From contig NZ_JAFBBT010000001.1 of the NCBI RefSeq assembly GCF_016907335.1, positions 1,364,001-1,428,000 of the forward strand: a stretch of 64,000 bases of DNA. The letters are read 5' to 3'. The translations under genes were made by a program, and so were the position numbers. Source of the DNA: Curtobacterium herbarum (GTDB lineage: Bacteria; Actinomycetota; Actinomycetes; Actinomycetales; Microbacteriaceae). The notes beneath the pieces are model-generated. The model was not told the DNA's origin. It ran no database searches and saw only the letters and a program-made list of their open reading frames with translations. Shown here piece after piece: positions 38,855 through 48,604 of the stretch; the first letter of the stretch is position 1, and every line of letters begins with the position of its first letter.

Positions 38855-39813
38855 CGAACACGAGGCTGGAACAGGACTACGACAAGGCACTCGGGTGGTA
38901 CCCGATGCGCTGGCGCCGGACGCACGGGCCGGCGATGCTCGGCACGCTGCTCGACGTCGCCGACGGTGAGGGGCGCACTCGCCCGGCGCAGGGTGAGCTC
39001 GCCGAACTGCGGTGGCAGGGGCTCCGCGAACGCGTGAACGCCGTCGTCCCCGGCGACGTCCGGGTGCTCGCGGCGTCGATCGGCACCGGGACCGCAGCTG
39101 GATTCGCCCTGGTCTACCTGCTCGCGGTGTCCTGGGTGCCGTGGGGTCCGCCGCCGGGCACGGCCTGGCCCGACCTGCCGGGCTTCGGGCCGTTCCGGAA
39201 CGTCGGCGTGCTGTTCGCGGCGCCGGTCCTGCTCGGCGCGCTCGCTGCGCTCGGTCGGCAGCGGGTACTCGCGCACCTGGCCGGTGTGCTCGCCGTGCTC
39301 GGCGTCGTCGTCGCCCGGACCACGGTGCAGGCGACCGAGAACTGGAACGGACCGGGGACGACCACGCTCGTGACGATGACGGCGCTCATCGTCGTCGCGA
39401 ACATCGGGGCACCGCGCGACCGGCGCGCCCTCGGCATCGCGTTCGGGGTGGTGACGGCCGGACTCGCGCTCTTCGTCGGCCTGCAGCTGCCGACCGGCCA
39501 CCCGTTCGAGGCGACACTGCTGGGCGACGCCGGCTGGTGGGGGACCGCGGTGAACCCGGCGCTCCTCGGTGTGGTCGGGGTGCTCGTCCTGGTCGCGGTC
39601 GTCGAACTCGTCCGCGGTCGGCACGGTGTCCTCGCCGCCGCGCTCGCCGTCGCCTGGATGCCGTGGGCGATCGCCGGCACCATCACGCTCCGGTACTTCG
39701 CCGCAGACGACGGGGCATCGGTCCTGATGGCGGTGGGCTCGACGCTGATGGCGCTCACCGCCCTGGTGATCGCACGTCGGGCACCCCGGCGGTCCCGACG
39801 CGAGCGCGCGTGA
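38851..39813 (+). CDS. PadR-linked multi-pass membrane protein
   Basis: This 320-residue protein of unknown function has a soluble N-terminal domain (residues 1-70, WYPMRWRRTHGPAMLGTLLDVAD) and then about eight to nine hydrophobic helices. The N-terminal pattern recurs in uncharacterised actinobacterial proteins encoded after PadR genes. The GTG overlaps the padR stop, so both are made from one message. It may sense or respond to envelope stress or drugs by analogy with other PadR targets; that is speculation. Confidence 0.7.
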   Translation: MTNTRLEQDYDKALGWYPMRWRRTHGPAMLGTLLDVADGEGRTRPAQGELAELRWQGLRERVNAVVPGDVRVLAASIGTGTAAGFALVYLLAVSWVPWGPPPGTAWPDLPGFGPFRNVGVLFAAPVLLGALAALGRQRVLAHLAGVLAVLGVVVARTTVQATENWNGPGTTTLVTMTALIVVANIGAPRDRRALGIAFGVVTAGLALFVGLQLPTGHPFEATLLGDAGWWGTAVNPALLGVVGVLVLVAVVELVRGRHGVLAAALAVAWMPWAIAGTITLRYFAADDGASVLMAVGSTLMALTALVIARRAPRRSRRERA

Positions 39814-39884
39814 ACCGCACCGGCGGGCCGGGCCGGTGCCGCGCCTCCCGGGCCGCACGCCACGGACGGTAGGATGGTCGGATC

Positions 39885-41438
39885 ATGGCGCAATTCGGTT
39901 CACTCTCCGATCGGCTCACCGAGACCTTCCGCAACCTGCGGAGCAAGGGACGGCTGACCCCGTCCGACGTGGACGGCACCGTCCGCGAGATCCGGCGGGC
40001 ACTGCTCGACGCGGACGTCGCGCTCGAGGTCGTGAAGTCCTTCACCGCCTCGGTGCGTGAACGGGCGCTCTCGGACGAGGTCAACAAGGCGCTGAACCCG
40101 GCGCAGCAGGTCGTCCAGATCGTCAACGAAGAGCTCGTCGGCATCCTCGGCGGGCAGCAGCGACGCCTCGAGTTCGCGAAGCGGCCGCCGACGGTCATCA
40201 TGCTCGCGGGCCTGCAGGGTGCCGGCAAGACGACGCTCGCGGGCAAGCTCGGCAAGTGGCTCAAGAAGGACGGCCACACCCCGATGCTCGTCGCGGCGGA
40301 CCTCCAGCGTCCGAACGCGGTGCAGCAGCTGCAGGTCGTCGGCGAGCAGGCCGGCGTGCACGTCTTCGCCCCCGAGCCCGGGAACGGCGTCGGGGACCCG
40401 GTCAAGGTCGCGAAGAACGCCATCAAGGCCGCGGTCGACCAGCAGTACGACACCGTCATCGTGGACACCGCCGGTCGCCTGGGTGTGGACGCCGAGCTGA
40501 TGAAGCAGGCCGCGAACATCCGCAAGGCCGTCGACCCGGACGAGGTCCTCTTCGTCATCGACGCGATGATCGGTCAGGACGCCGTCACCACCGCCCGTGC
40601 CTTCCAGGAGGGCGTCGACTTCACCGGCGTCGTCCTGTCCAAGCTCGACGGCGACGCCCGCGGTGGTGCGGCCCTGTCGGTCGCCTCGATCACCGGACGC
40701 CCGATCATGTTCGCGTCGACCGGCGAAGGGCTCGACGACTTCGAGCCGTTCCACCCGGACCGCATGGCGAGCCGCATCCTCGACCTCGGTGACATCCTCT
40801 CGCTCATCGAGCAGGCCCAGGGCGCCTTCGACGAGGACGAGGCCCGCAAGGTCGCCGAGAAGATCGCGACCGACAACTTCACGCTGAACGACTTCCTGCA
40901 GCAGATGCAGCAGCTCCGGAAGGCCGGGTCGATCAAGGGCATGCTCGGCATGCTCCCCGGCGCGAAGGGCATGCGGGAAGCGCTCGACAACTTCGACGAG
41001 CGCGAGATCGTGCGCACCGAGGCGATCATCCAGTCGATGACGCCGCAGGAGCGCGAACTGCCGAAGCTCCTCAACGGGTCCCGCCGACTGCGCATCGCCC
41101 GCGGTGCCGGCTCCACCGTGACCGAGGTCAACGCCCTCGTCAACCGGTTCGAGCAGGCCGCGAAGATGATGAAGACCGTCGCGCGCGGCGGTGTCCCGCA
41201 GATGCCCGGCATGGGACCGATCCCGGGTATGCACGGCGGCAAGAAGCAGCAGCCGCAGGGCAAGAAGAAGAAGGTCGGCAACCCCGCGAAGCGCGCGGCG
41301 CTCGCCTCCGGTACCGCTCCGGCGCCGCAGCAGGCACCGAAGGGTGCGGGCCTCGGGCTCGGGATGGGGTCCGGCAAGAACGGCGGCGCGCCGTCCGAGG
41401 AAGAGCTCGCGTCGCTGCAGAAGTTCCTCGGTCGCTGA
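39885..41438 (+). CDS. ffh: signal recognition particle protein Ffh
   Basis: This SRP GTPase binds signal peptides and 4.5S RNA. It has 517 residues: the NG domain with GLQGAGKTTLAGKLGKWL, DTAGRLGVD and LSKLDGDARGG, then the Met-rich M domain. A Lys/Gly/Ala-rich C-terminal tail (KKQQPQGKKKKVG) extends it. No 4.5S RNA gene was seen nearby. A palindromic terminator follows. Confidence 0.96.
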   Translation: MAQFGSLSDRLTETFRNLRSKGRLTPSDVDGTVREIRRALLDADVALEVVKSFTASVRERALSDEVNKALNPAQQVVQIVNEELVGILGGQQRRLEFAKRPPTVIMLAGLQGAGKTTLAGKLGKWLKKDGHTPMLVAADLQRPNAVQQLQVVGEQAGVHVFAPEPGNGVGDPVKVAKNAIKAAVDQQYDTVIVDTAGRLGVDAELMKQAANIRKAVDPDEVLFVIDAMIGQDAVTTARAFQEGVDFTGVVLSKLDGDARGGAALSVASITGRPIMFASTGEGLDDFEPFHPDRMASRILDLGDILSLIEQAQGAFDEDEARKVAEKIATDNFTLNDFLQQMQQLRKAGSIKGMLGMLPGAKGMREALDNFDEREIVRTEAIIQSMTPQERELPKLLNGSRRLRIARGAGSTVTEVNALVNRFEQAAKMMKTVARGGVPQMPGMGPIPGMHGGKKQQPQGKKKKVGNPAKRAALASGTAPAPQQAPKGAGLGLGMGSGKNGGAPSEEELASLQKFLGR

Positions 41439-41470
41439 CCGTGCGTCGCTGGTGACCCAGGTCACCACTT

Positions 41471-41518
41471 GACGGACAGAAGGCCCGGTACCAGCTGGTA
41501 CCGGGCCTCCCGTCCGTC
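41471..41518. terminator. 48-bp palindrome between ffh and the GCS2 gene
   Basis: It has the same central core as the palindrome at 32872 (ggcccGGTACCAGCTGGTACCgggcc). The left arm has two G-to-A changes (GACGGACAGAAGG), giving A-C mismatches in the plus transcript but G-U pairs in the minus transcript. It lies between convergent genes and probably serves both. Confidence 0.82.
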
Positions 41519-41557
41519 GGGTGGTCGCGTCGCGACCTCGCCGTGTGGGGCGCGTGC

Positions 41558-42688
41558 TCAGAGCGAGTCGCGGAGCTCCCCGACCAGGTGCTGCACCACC
41601 GCGCGGAGGTCGCCGCCGTTCTCCTGCGCGACCGCCAACTGCCGTTGGTAGGAGGCGCCCCGCTCGATCATCGTGTCGAGGTGGTGCAGTTCCTCCTGGC
41701 AGCCGAGTCGCTCGGCGACCGGGTCGAGGCGCGCGACCAGGTCGTGGACCTCGTCGGTGACCAGTCGTTCGTCGCCGGCGACGTTCGTGATGATCTCGGC
41801 GTCCATGCCGTACCGGGCCGCTCGCCACTTGTTCTCGCGGACGAACCAGGGCTGCATCGCCGGCAGGGTCTCACCGGCGTCGATCCGGTCCGAGCTCTCG
41901 GTGACCAGGCACTGCACGAGCGCGGTGACCGCACCGACCTCGTGAAGGGTCGAGATGCCGTCGGACACCCGGTTCTCGAGCGTGCCCCAGCCCGGCGACG
42001 GTCGGATGTCCCACCGCAGGTCCTTCACACCGTCGATGACCCCGGTGTGCACGAGGTCGCCGACGACCTCCTCGAAGTTCGCCCACGCGCCGAGCTGCGG
42101 CGGGAGCCCGCCGGTCGGCAGCTGCTGGAACATCAGGGCCCGGTTCGAGGCGTACCCGGTGTCGGTGCCCGCCCAGAACGGGCTCGACGCGGTGAAGGCC
42201 TGCAGGTGCGGGACGTAGCCCAGCATCGCGTTCATGATCGGCACGGCCTTGTCGCGGTCGTCGATGCCGACGTGCACGTGGACGCCCCAGATGAGCATCT
42301 GCCGCCCCCACCAGCGGGTCCGGTCGATGAGGGTCGTGTAGTGCTCGCTGTCGGGCGTGATCTCCTGCTGGTCCCACTGCGCGAACGGGTGCGTGCCGGA
42401 GCACATCAGCTGCGCGTCGAGGGGGTCGGCGGCGTCGATGACCTCGCCGATGATCCCGGAGAGCTCGCGGGTGGCGCCGCCGACGCTGTCGTGGACACCG
42501 GTGACGACCTCCACCGTGTTCGTGAGGAGCTCCTCCGTCACCCGGTCCGGGTCGTCCAGGCGTTCCCGGACGGCGGCGAGCACCGCGGGGGCCCGTGGGG
42601 TGAGGTCACCCGTCGCACGGTCGACGAGGGGCAGCTCCCACTCGACGCCGATCGTCGACGGAGCGGATTCGGAGAACCGGATGTCCAT
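41558..42688 (-). CDS. GCS2-family glutamate--cysteine ligase (YbdK-like)
   Basis: This 376-residue carboxylate-amine ligase shows the family opening TIGVEWELPLVDR, MCSGTHPFAQW, GVHVHVGIDDRDKA and WDIRPSPGWGTLENR. YbdK-type proteins have weak glutamate-cysteine ligase activity; actinobacteria use related enzymes for ergothioneine or other thiols, so the true product is open. The start at 42688 gives MDIRFSES. It is divergent from the flavoenzyme gene at 42783. Confidence 0.9.
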   Translation of the reverse strand: MDIRFSESAPSTIGVEWELPLVDRATGDLTPRAPAVLAAVRERLDDPDRVTEELLTNTVEVVTGVHDSVGGATRELSGIIGEVIDAADPLDAQLMCSGTHPFAQWDQQEITPDSEHYTTLIDRTRWWGRQMLIWGVHVHVGIDDRDKAVPIMNAMLGYVPHLQAFTASSPFWAGTDTGYASNRALMFQQLPTGGLPPQLGAWANFEEVVGDLVHTGVIDGVKDLRWDIRPSPGWGTLENRVSDGISTLHEVGAVTALVQCLVTESSDRIDAGETLPAMQPWFVRENKWRAARYGMDAEIITNVAGDERLVTDEVHDLVARLDPVAERLGCQEELHHLDTMIERGASYQRQLAVAQENGGDLRAVVQHLVGELRDSL

Positions 42689-42782
42689 GGGGCCATCCTG
42701 CCCGTCCACCCCACCGGAACGACGGAGAGTCCGGCGTGTCCGCTCTGCCGCCGACCGGGCACGTTCGCCTAGTGTTCGTTGC

Positions 42783-44897
42783 GTGACCGCTGTCGTTCCG
42801 CCCGTTGCCGACGTGCCCGCCGAGCTCCGTACCGTGGCCTCGCCGTGGACGCTCGGCCCGCTGCACCTGTCCAACCGGGTGGTGATGGGGTCGATGCACA
42901 CCGGGCTCGAGGTCCTGGACGACGGTGGTGTCGCGATGGCCGAGTTCTACCGGGAACGCGCTGCCGGCGGTGCCGCGTGCATCATCACCGGCGGCATCGC
43001 GGTGAGCGACGAGGCCCGCGGCGGCCCGGACTTCGCGGTGTTCGGCGTCGGGGGTGCCGACGAGCGCTTCCGCCGTGCGGTCGACGCGGTGCACGACGCG
43101 GGCAGCACGGTCCTGGCGCAGCTGTTCCACGCCGGTCGGTACGCGCTCGTCGGGGGACTGACCGACCGTGACAGCCGACCGCAGCGCGTCGTCGCCCCCT
43201 CGGCGCTGCCCTGGGCCGCGGCGCGGGGCGTGGTGCCCGAGGAACTGACCGGCGACGAGGTCCGGCGGACGATCGAGGACTTCGCCACGGCCGCCCGGGC
43301 AGCGGCGGCGATCGGCTTCGACGGGGTCGAGATCATGGCGTCCGAGGGGTACCTCGTCAACCAGTTCCAGTCGCCGCTGACGAACCAGCGCGACGACGAG
43401 TGGGGTGGGAGCCCCGAGCGCCGCCGTCGCTTCGCGGTCGAGGTCGTCCGAGCCGTCCGCGCCGCCGTGCCCGAGCTGGCCGTCACGATCCGGCTCTCCG
43501 GCGCCGACCTGATGCCCGGGTCCTCCACCGACGCGGACGTCGACGCCCTGGTGCTCGAGCTCCTGCCGCTCGGCCTCGACGCGATCTCGGTCGGTATCGG
43601 CTGGCACGAGTCCCGGACCCCGACGATCCAGGCGTCCGTGCCGCACGGCGCGTGGATCGAGCAGGCGACCCGGATCGCGGACGTGGTCCGGGCCTCCGAC
43701 CACCCGGACGTGCGCGTGATCGCGTCGAACCGGATGACGGACCTGCGGGACGGCGAAGCGGTCCTCGCCGACGGCCGGCTCGACGCGGTGGCGCTCGCGC
43801 GGCCGTTCCTGGCGGACGCGGAACTCGTCGCCCGGTCCCTGGCCGGCCGCTTCGACCTGGTGAACACCTGCATCGGCTGCAACCAGGCGTGCCTCGACCG
43901 CTCCGTCGTCGGCGCACCGGTGTCGTGCCTGGTCAACCCGCGCGCCGCCCGCGAGGTGCGGTTCCCGCTCCGTCCGACGGCAGCCCCGAAACGCGTGGAC
44001 GTCGTCGGCGGGGGACCGGCCGGGCTCGCCGCGGCGGTCGACGCCGCACGACGCGGACACGACGTCCGGCTCTGGGAAGCCTCGGACGTGCTCGGCGGAC
44101 AGTTCGGGCTCGCCGCCGAGGTCCCCGGGAAAGAGGACTACGCCGGCCCGGTGCAGGCGGCCCGCGCGGAGCTCGCGGAGCGTGGCGCGACCGTCCACCT
44201 GGGTCGCGCCGCCACCCTGGCCGACCTGACGGACAGCGACGCCGTGGTGCTCGCATCCGGGGTGACGCCCCGCGTGGTCGACGTCCCCGGGGCTGACCTG
44301 CCGCACGTGCTCACCTACGAGCAGGCACTCCGCGACGGCGTGCCCGACGGGACGGTCGCCGTCATCGGTGGCGGTGGGATCGGCGTCGACACCGCCGCGT
44401 TCCTCACCGAGTCCCCGGACGAGGCCGTCCGAGCCACCGAGTTCGGCGCGCGGTGGCAGGTGCCGGTGTCCGACGAGCTCGTCGGCGACCTGCCGCAGCG
44501 TCGACCGGCCGCGCACCGCACGATCCGACCCGGGCACCAGGTGACGGTGCTCCGCCGGACGGGCAAGTTCGGGCAGGGGATCGGCCTCACGTCGCGGTGG
44601 GTGGCGCTCGGGCGGCTCCGTGACGCCGGGGTCCGCATGGTCGGCGGCGTGCAGGAGTACCTGCGGATCGAGCCCGGTCGGCTCTGGATCCGCGACGAGT
44701 CCGGGGAAGAGCTCGCGGTGCCGGCCGACGTCGTCGTGGTGTGTGCCGGACAGGAGGCGCGGGACGAGTTGACCACGGGCCTCCGGTCCGCGGACGTACC
44801 GTACGCGGTCGTCGGCGGCGCACGTGATGCGCGCAGCGTCGACGCCGTCCGCGCCACGAGCGAGGCCCTGGAGGCCGTCCGCCGCCTGGCGCCGTAG
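42783..44897 (+). CDS. NADH:flavin oxidoreductase / 2,4-dienoyl-CoA reductase family
   Basis: This 704-residue fusion combines an N-terminal old-yellow-enzyme FMN barrel ([42 protein letters not shown]) with a 4Fe-4S site ([12 protein letters not shown] and a fourth Cys in PVSCLVNP) and a C-terminal FAD/NAD domain ([19 protein letters not shown]). This is the FadH layout, which reduces dienoyl-CoA esters in unsaturated fatty acid breakdown. Close relatives act on other substrates such as trimethylamine. The GTG at 42783 is the first start in frame. It is monocistronic. Confidence 0.88.
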   Translation: MTAVVPPVADVPAELRTVASPWTLGPLHLSNRVVMGSMHTGLEVLDDGGVAMAEFYRERAAGGAACIITGGIAVSDEARGGPDFAVFGVGGADERFRRAVDAVHDAGSTVLAQLFHAGRYALVGGLTDRDSRPQRVVAPSALPWAAARGVVPEELTGDEVRRTIEDFATAARAAAAIGFDGVEIMASEGYLVNQFQSPLTNQRDDEWGGSPERRRRFAVEVVRAVRAAVPELAVTIRLSGADLMPGSSTDADVDALVLELLPLGLDAISVGIGWHESRTPTIQASVPHGAWIEQATRIADVVRASDHPDVRVIASNRMTDLRDGEAVLADGRLDAVALARPFLADAELVARSLAGRFDLVNTCIGCNQACLDRSVVGAPVSCLVNPRAAREVRFPLRPTAAPKRVDVVGGGPAGLAAAVDAARRGHDVRLWEASDVLGGQFGLAAEVPGKEDYAGPVQAARAELAERGATVHLGRAATLADLTDSDAVVLASGVTPRVVDVPGADLPHVLTYEQALRDGVPDGTVAVIGGGGIGVDTAAFLTESPDEAVRATEFGARWQVPVSDELVGDLPQRRPAAHRTIRPGHQVTVLRRTGKFGQGIGLTSRWVALGRLRDAGVRMVGGVQEYLRIEPGRLWIRDESGEELAVPADVVVVCAGQEARDELTTGLRSADVPYAVVGGARDARSVDAVRATSEALEAVRRLAP

Positions 44898-45082
44898 CCC
44901 TCGGCCGACGCGCCGCGGGACGTGGCTCGCTTCCCGCTCCGGAATCTGCAAGAATGAACGGTCGAATCGTGTCCGCTCGACCCTCTATCCAGCGGATCGC
45001 GAGTCTCTCAGAGCTTCCACCGTGTGTGCCCCCACGCCCGCGGTTCCGGTTCAACCACAACACGTACGCAACAGGAGTCATT

Positions 45083-45493
45083 GTGGCTGTCAAGATCCGT
45101 CTCAAGCGCCTCGGCAAGATCCGAGCGCCCTACTACCGCATCGTCGTCGCCGACTCGCGCACCAAGCGCGACGGTCGTGTGATCGAGGAGATCGGCAAGT
45201 ACCACCCCACCGAGGAGCCCTCGTTCATCGAGGTCCAGTCCGAGCGTGCGCAGTACTGGCTCAGCGTCGGTGCGCAGCCGACCGAGCAGGTCGCCGCACT
45301 CCTCAAGCTGACCGGTGACTGGGCCAAGTTCAAGGGCGAGAAGGACACCGCGTCCAAGGTCAAGGTCCGCGAGCCGAAGCCGGCCTTCACGGTCGACAGC
45401 TCGAAGAAGGCCGTCCTCAAGCCCAAGTCGGAGAAGACGGCCCCCGCCGCTCCGGCCGCAGCCGAGACCACCGACGAGACGACCGAGGCGTAG
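45083..45493 (+). CDS. rpsP: 30S ribosomal protein S16
   Basis: This 136-residue S16 starts [26 protein letters not shown]. It is longer than the 80-residue E. coli protein, with an Ala/Lys/Glu-rich tail as in other actinobacteria. The GTG follows acaggag. It opens the rpsP-khpA-rimM-trmD cluster. Confidence 0.97.
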   Translation: MAVKIRLKRLGKIRAPYYRIVVADSRTKRDGRVIEEIGKYHPTEEPSFIEVQSERAQYWLSVGAQPTEQVAALLKLTGDWAKFKGEKDTASKVKVREPKPAFTVDSSKKAVLKPKSEKTAPAAPAAAETTDETTEA

Positions 45494-45496
45494 TCC

Positions 45497-45733
45497 TTGC
45501 TCGAATCCGCGCTGACGCACCTCGTCAAGGGGATCGTCGATCACCCTGACGACGTGCGCGTCGCCAGCTCCACCTCCGCGCGGGGCGAGGTCCTCGAGGT
45601 GCGTGTGCACCCCGAGGACCTCGGCCGCGTGATCGGTCGCGCCGGTCGCACTGCGAAGGCGCTCCGCACGCTCGTCACGGCCCTGGCCGACGGCAAGCGC
45701 GTGCGGGTCGACGTGGTGGACAGCGATTCCTAG
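45497..45733 (+). CDS. khpA: KH-domain RNA-binding protein (KhpA)
   Basis: This 78-residue single-KH protein has the GxxG loop in VIGRAGRTAKALRTLV. KhpA proteins bind RNA with KhpB and influence cell size in some Gram-positives. The TTG start lies 3 bp after the rpsP stop, in the conserved slot between rpsP and rimM. Confidence 0.93.
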   Translation: MLESALTHLVKGIVDHPDDVRVASSTSARGEVLEVRVHPEDLGRVIGRAGRTAKALRTLVTALADGKRVRVDVVDSDS

Positions 45734-45752
45734 GGAGACGACCCAGCTCCGG

Positions 45753-46361
45753 GTGGGTCGCATCACCAAGGCACACGGGCTCAAGGGCGGCATCAAGCTC
45801 GAGCTCTACACCGACGACCCGGATCGTCGGTTCACGCCCGGAGCCGTCTTCACGCTCCAGGTCCCCGACGACTCTCCCTGGTCGGGGAAGACCATCGCGC
45901 TCGACGAGCTGCGCTGGTACAACTCGCACCCGGTCGCCTTCTTCGAGGGCATCGCCGACCGGAGCGCCGCCGAGACCCTCGCCCGCGCCATCCTCTGGGT
46001 CGAACAGGACACCGAGGAAGAGACCGGCGAGGACGACGCCTGGTACGACCACCAGCTGGTCGGCCTGACGGTCCTCCGCGACGGCGTGCAGGTCGGCACC
46101 GTCGCTCGGGTCGACCACATGCCGGCCCAGGACCTGCTCGCGGTCGACACCGAGTCCCGCGGCGAGGTCCTCGTGCCCTTCGTCGCGGCGATCGTCCCCT
46201 CGGTCGACCTGGACGCCGGCACCGTGACGGTGACGCCGCCCGTGGGCCTGTTCGAGGACCCCGAGGACATGAGCCGTCCCGAGACGGTCACGCCGGCTGC
46301 GGGCTCGTCGAACGCCGACACGTCGCCTGCCGACACGTCGCCTGCCGACACCGAGGACTGA
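45753..46361 (+). CDS. rimM: ribosome maturation factor RimM
   Basis: This 16S processing factor assists assembly of the 30S head. It has 202 residues from GTG 45753: RimM N-domain (VGRITKAHGLKGGIKLELYTD), PRC-barrel domain (WYDHQLVGLTVLRDGVQVGTV) and a Ser/Thr/Asp-rich tail from a 15-bp repeat (NADTSPADTSPADTED). The GTG start drops the first strand (QLR) of the usual fold, and the frame stays open upstream without ATG, GTG or TTG. A non-standard start such as ACG 45738 or ATT 45726 is possible. Confidence 0.9.
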   Translation: MGRITKAHGLKGGIKLELYTDDPDRRFTPGAVFTLQVPDDSPWSGKTIALDELRWYNSHPVAFFEGIADRSAAETLARAILWVEQDTEEETGEDDAWYDHQLVGLTVLRDGVQVGTVARVDHMPAQDLLAVDTESRGEVLVPFVAAIVPSVDLDAGTVTVTPPVGLFEDPEDMSRPETVTPAAGSSNADTSPADTSPADTED

Positions 46362-46364
46362 TCC

Positions 46365-47051
46365 GTGCGGATCGACATCGTCACGATCTTCCCGGAGTTC
46401 TTCGGGGTGCTCGACGTCTCGCTGCTCGGCAGGGCACGGCAGGGCGGCCTGCTCGACCTGCACGTGCACGACCTGCGCTCGTGGACGACCGACCGCCACC
46501 GCACCGTGGACGACACCCCGTACGGCGGCGGTGCCGGCATGGTCATGAAGCCCGAACCGTGGGCCGAGGCGCTGTCCTCGATCCTGCGGTCCGACGGCTC
46601 CTCGACCCTCGTCGTCCCGACGCCCGCCGGCACGCCGTTCCGGCAGACCATCGCCCGCTCGCTCGCCGAGCACGAGCACCTCGTCTTCGCCTGCGGGCGG
46701 TACGAGGGCATCGACGCCCGGGTGTTCGAGTGGGCGGCGACGCGCAGCACCGTCGTCGAGCTCTCGCTCGGGGACTACGTGCTGAACGGCGGCGAGGTCG
46801 CGGCGATGGCCGTGATCGAAGCCGTCGGTCGTCTGGTCCCCGGCGTGGTCGGCAACCCCGAGTCACTGGTCGAGGAGTCCCACGAGGACGGCCTGCTCGA
46901 GTACCCCTCGTACACGAAGCCGGCGTCGTGGCGCGGCCTCGACGTGCCAGACGTCCTGCTCAGTGGACACCACGGTCGGGTCGCCGCCTGGCGCCACGAG
47001 CAGCAGGTGGAGCGGACGCGCCGCGTCCGACCGGACCTGCTGCCGGACTGA
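46365..47051 (+). CDS. trmD: tRNA (guanine(37)-N1)-methyltransferase
   Basis: This SPOUT methyltransferase makes m1G37 in tRNAs, preventing +1 frameshifts. It has 228 residues. The N-terminus is [13 protein letters not shown], then [13 protein letters not shown]; the knot region has [14 protein letters not shown] and [18 protein letters not shown]. The GTG start lies 3 bp after rimM, the usual order. Confidence 0.97.
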   Translation: MRIDIVTIFPEFFGVLDVSLLGRARQGGLLDLHVHDLRSWTTDRHRTVDDTPYGGGAGMVMKPEPWAEALSSILRSDGSSTLVVPTPAGTPFRQTIARSLAEHEHLVFACGRYEGIDARVFEWAATRSTVVELSLGDYVLNGGEVAAMAVIEAVGRLVPGVVGNPESLVEESHEDGLLEYPSYTKPASWRGLDVPDVLLSGHHGRVAAWRHEQQVERTRRVRPDLLPD

Positions 47052-47079
47052 GCGGGTCGCAGACCGACCGACGACGTCA

Positions 47080-47117
47080 CGGGAGGCCCGTCACCAGCTG
47101 GTGACGGGCCTCCCGTC
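47080..47117. terminator. 38-bp perfect palindrome between trmD and map
   Basis: Arms ACGGGAGGCCCGTCACCAG and its complement make a mismatch-free 38-bp palindrome centred on CCAGCTGG, between convergent genes. It is a third member of the family at 32872 and 41471, with GTCACCAGCTGGTGAC in place of GGTACCAGCTGGTACC. Confidence 0.83.
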
Positions 47118-47142
47118 TGTCGTGTGGCCGACCGGGCCGGGG

Positions 47143-47925
47143 TCAGGCGTCGCGCTGGGCGCGGCGGAGGGTGAGGACCTCCGGACCCTGCTCGGTCACG
47201 GCGACCGTGTGCTCGACGTGCGCGGCCCGTGAGCCGTCGACGCTGCGGAGGGTCCAGCCGTCCTCGTCCTGGTACAGCTCGTCCGTGCCCTGCATGAGCC
47301 AGGGCTCGATGGCGACGACCAGTCCCGGGCGGAGCTTCAGGCCGCGGCCGGGGCGCCCGTCGTTCGGGACGTGCGGGTCGCCGTGCATCGTGTGTCCGAC
47401 GCCGTGGCCGCCGAACTGCAGGTTCACGTCGTAGCCGGCACCGCGGGCGACCGAGCCGATCGCGGCCGAGACGTCACCGAGCTTGTTGCCGGGAGCCGCC
47501 TGGGTGATGCCCGCGGCGAGGCACTGCTCGACGGTCGCGATGAGTCGCTGGTCCTCGTCACGCGGGGTGCCGACCTGGACCGTGACGGCGGAGTCCGCCA
47601 CCCAGCCGTCGACGCTCGCGGCGAAGTCCAGGCTGACCAGGTCGCCGTCCTGCAGGACGAGGTCGTACGGCAGGCCGTGGAGGGCGGCGTCGTTCACCGA
47701 GGTGCAGAGGTTCTTGCCGAAGGGGGACTTGCCGAAGGACGGGTGGTAGTCGACGTAGCAGCTCTCCGCCCCGCGCTCGGCGATCATGCGTGCGGCGACG
47801 CGGTCGAGGTCGAGCAGGTTCACGCCGACGTCGACGGTCTCGAGCAGGGCGTCCAGGACATCGGCGACGAAACGGCCGGCGACACGCAGTCCGTCGAGTT
47901 CGGCGGGGGTGCGGAGTTCGATCAT
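47143..47925 (-). CDS. map: type I methionine aminopeptidase
   Basis: This enzyme removes N-terminal methionine. It has 260 residues. The metal ligands are visible: [16 protein letters not shown] (two Asp), [18 protein letters not shown] (His), AIEPW (Glu) and AHVEHTVAV (Glu). The ATG at 47925 gives [10 protein letters not shown]. It is divergent from the rplS leader. Confidence 0.95.
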   Translation of the reverse strand: MIELRTPAELDGLRVAGRFVADVLDALLETVDVGVNLLDLDRVAARMIAERGAESCYVDYHPSFGKSPFGKNLCTSVNDAALHGLPYDLVLQDGDLVSLDFAASVDGWVADSAVTVQVGTPRDEDQRLIATVEQCLAAGITQAAPGNKLGDVSAAIGSVARGAGYDVNLQFGGHGVGHTMHGDPHVPNDGRPGRGLKLRPGLVVAIEPWLMQGTDELYQDEDGWTLRSVDGSRAAHVEHTVAVTEQGPEVLTLRRAQRDA

Positions 47926-48091
47926 GGGTCCATCCTGCCGGTTGGCTGCAGTGCGCTCGGTGTGGCATGATGAACGATCGTGCCCTGGCTGGACTCTGCC
48001 ACGGGGGAGTCGCCGACACCGGGCACGTCTCGTTCTTTTTCCGAATTCGATCCGCGGCGACCCGTGTGCGTCCGCAGGAAGTGACACCATC

Positions 48092-48445
48092 ATGCAGCTC
48101 CTCGACCACGTGACCGCCGGTGCCCTGCGCACCGACCACCCTGACTTCCGCCCCGGCGACACCGTCAAGGTCCACGTCAACATCGTCGAAGGCACGCGCT
48201 CGCGTATCCAGGTCTTCCAGGGTGTCGTCATCGGCCGCCAGGGCCACGGCATCGGCGAGACCTTCACGGTCCGCAAGGTGAGCTTCCAGGTCGGTGTCGA
48301 GCGCATGTTCCCCGTGCACTCCCCGATCATCGACCACGTCGAGATCGTCACCCGCGGTGACGTCCGTCGCGCGAAGCTCTACTACCTCCGCGAACTCCGC
48401 GGCAAGGCGGCCCGCCGCAAGATCAAGGAGAAGCGCGACAACTGA
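48092..48445 (+). CDS. rplS: 50S ribosomal protein L19
   Basis: This 117-residue L19 has the family's [33 protein letters not shown] and a basic C-terminus (RKIKEKRDN). The ATG at 48092 follows gcaggaagtgac. It opens a run that continues through lepB, rnhB and on, the normal actinobacterial order. Confidence 0.97.
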   Translation: MQLLDHVTAGALRTDHPDFRPGDTVKVHVNIVEGTRSRIQVFQGVVIGRQGHGIGETFTVRKVSFQVGVERMFPVHSPIIDHVEIVTRGDVRRAKLYYLRELRGKAARRKIKEKRDN

Positions 48446-48484
48446 TCGCCTTCACAGGGAGCGCCGGGAAGCCGGTTCCTCTGC

Positions 48485-48526
48485 GAGCCCCTCGTCCATG
48501 TACGGTTGTGCATCGGCGAGGGGCTC
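48485..48526 (+). terminator. hairpin after rplS
   Basis: GAGCCCCTCG (48485-48494) pairs with CGAGGGGCTC (48517-48526), with further pairing inside the loop (ATGTAC / GTGCAT). There is no T tract; it may terminate or attenuate before lepB. Confidence 0.5.
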
Positions 48527-48604
48527 GTCCGTTCCTGGAGCCCGTCGCCGCCGGGGCGGAACCAACTCGGGTGCGGTGCCGGGAACAGGTCGACGAGAGC
48601 GGAA

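Noticed and set aside
48001-48091. Riboswitch or L19 autoregulatory leader before rplS
   Set aside because: No conserved motif or stable fold that I can identify; left unannotated.
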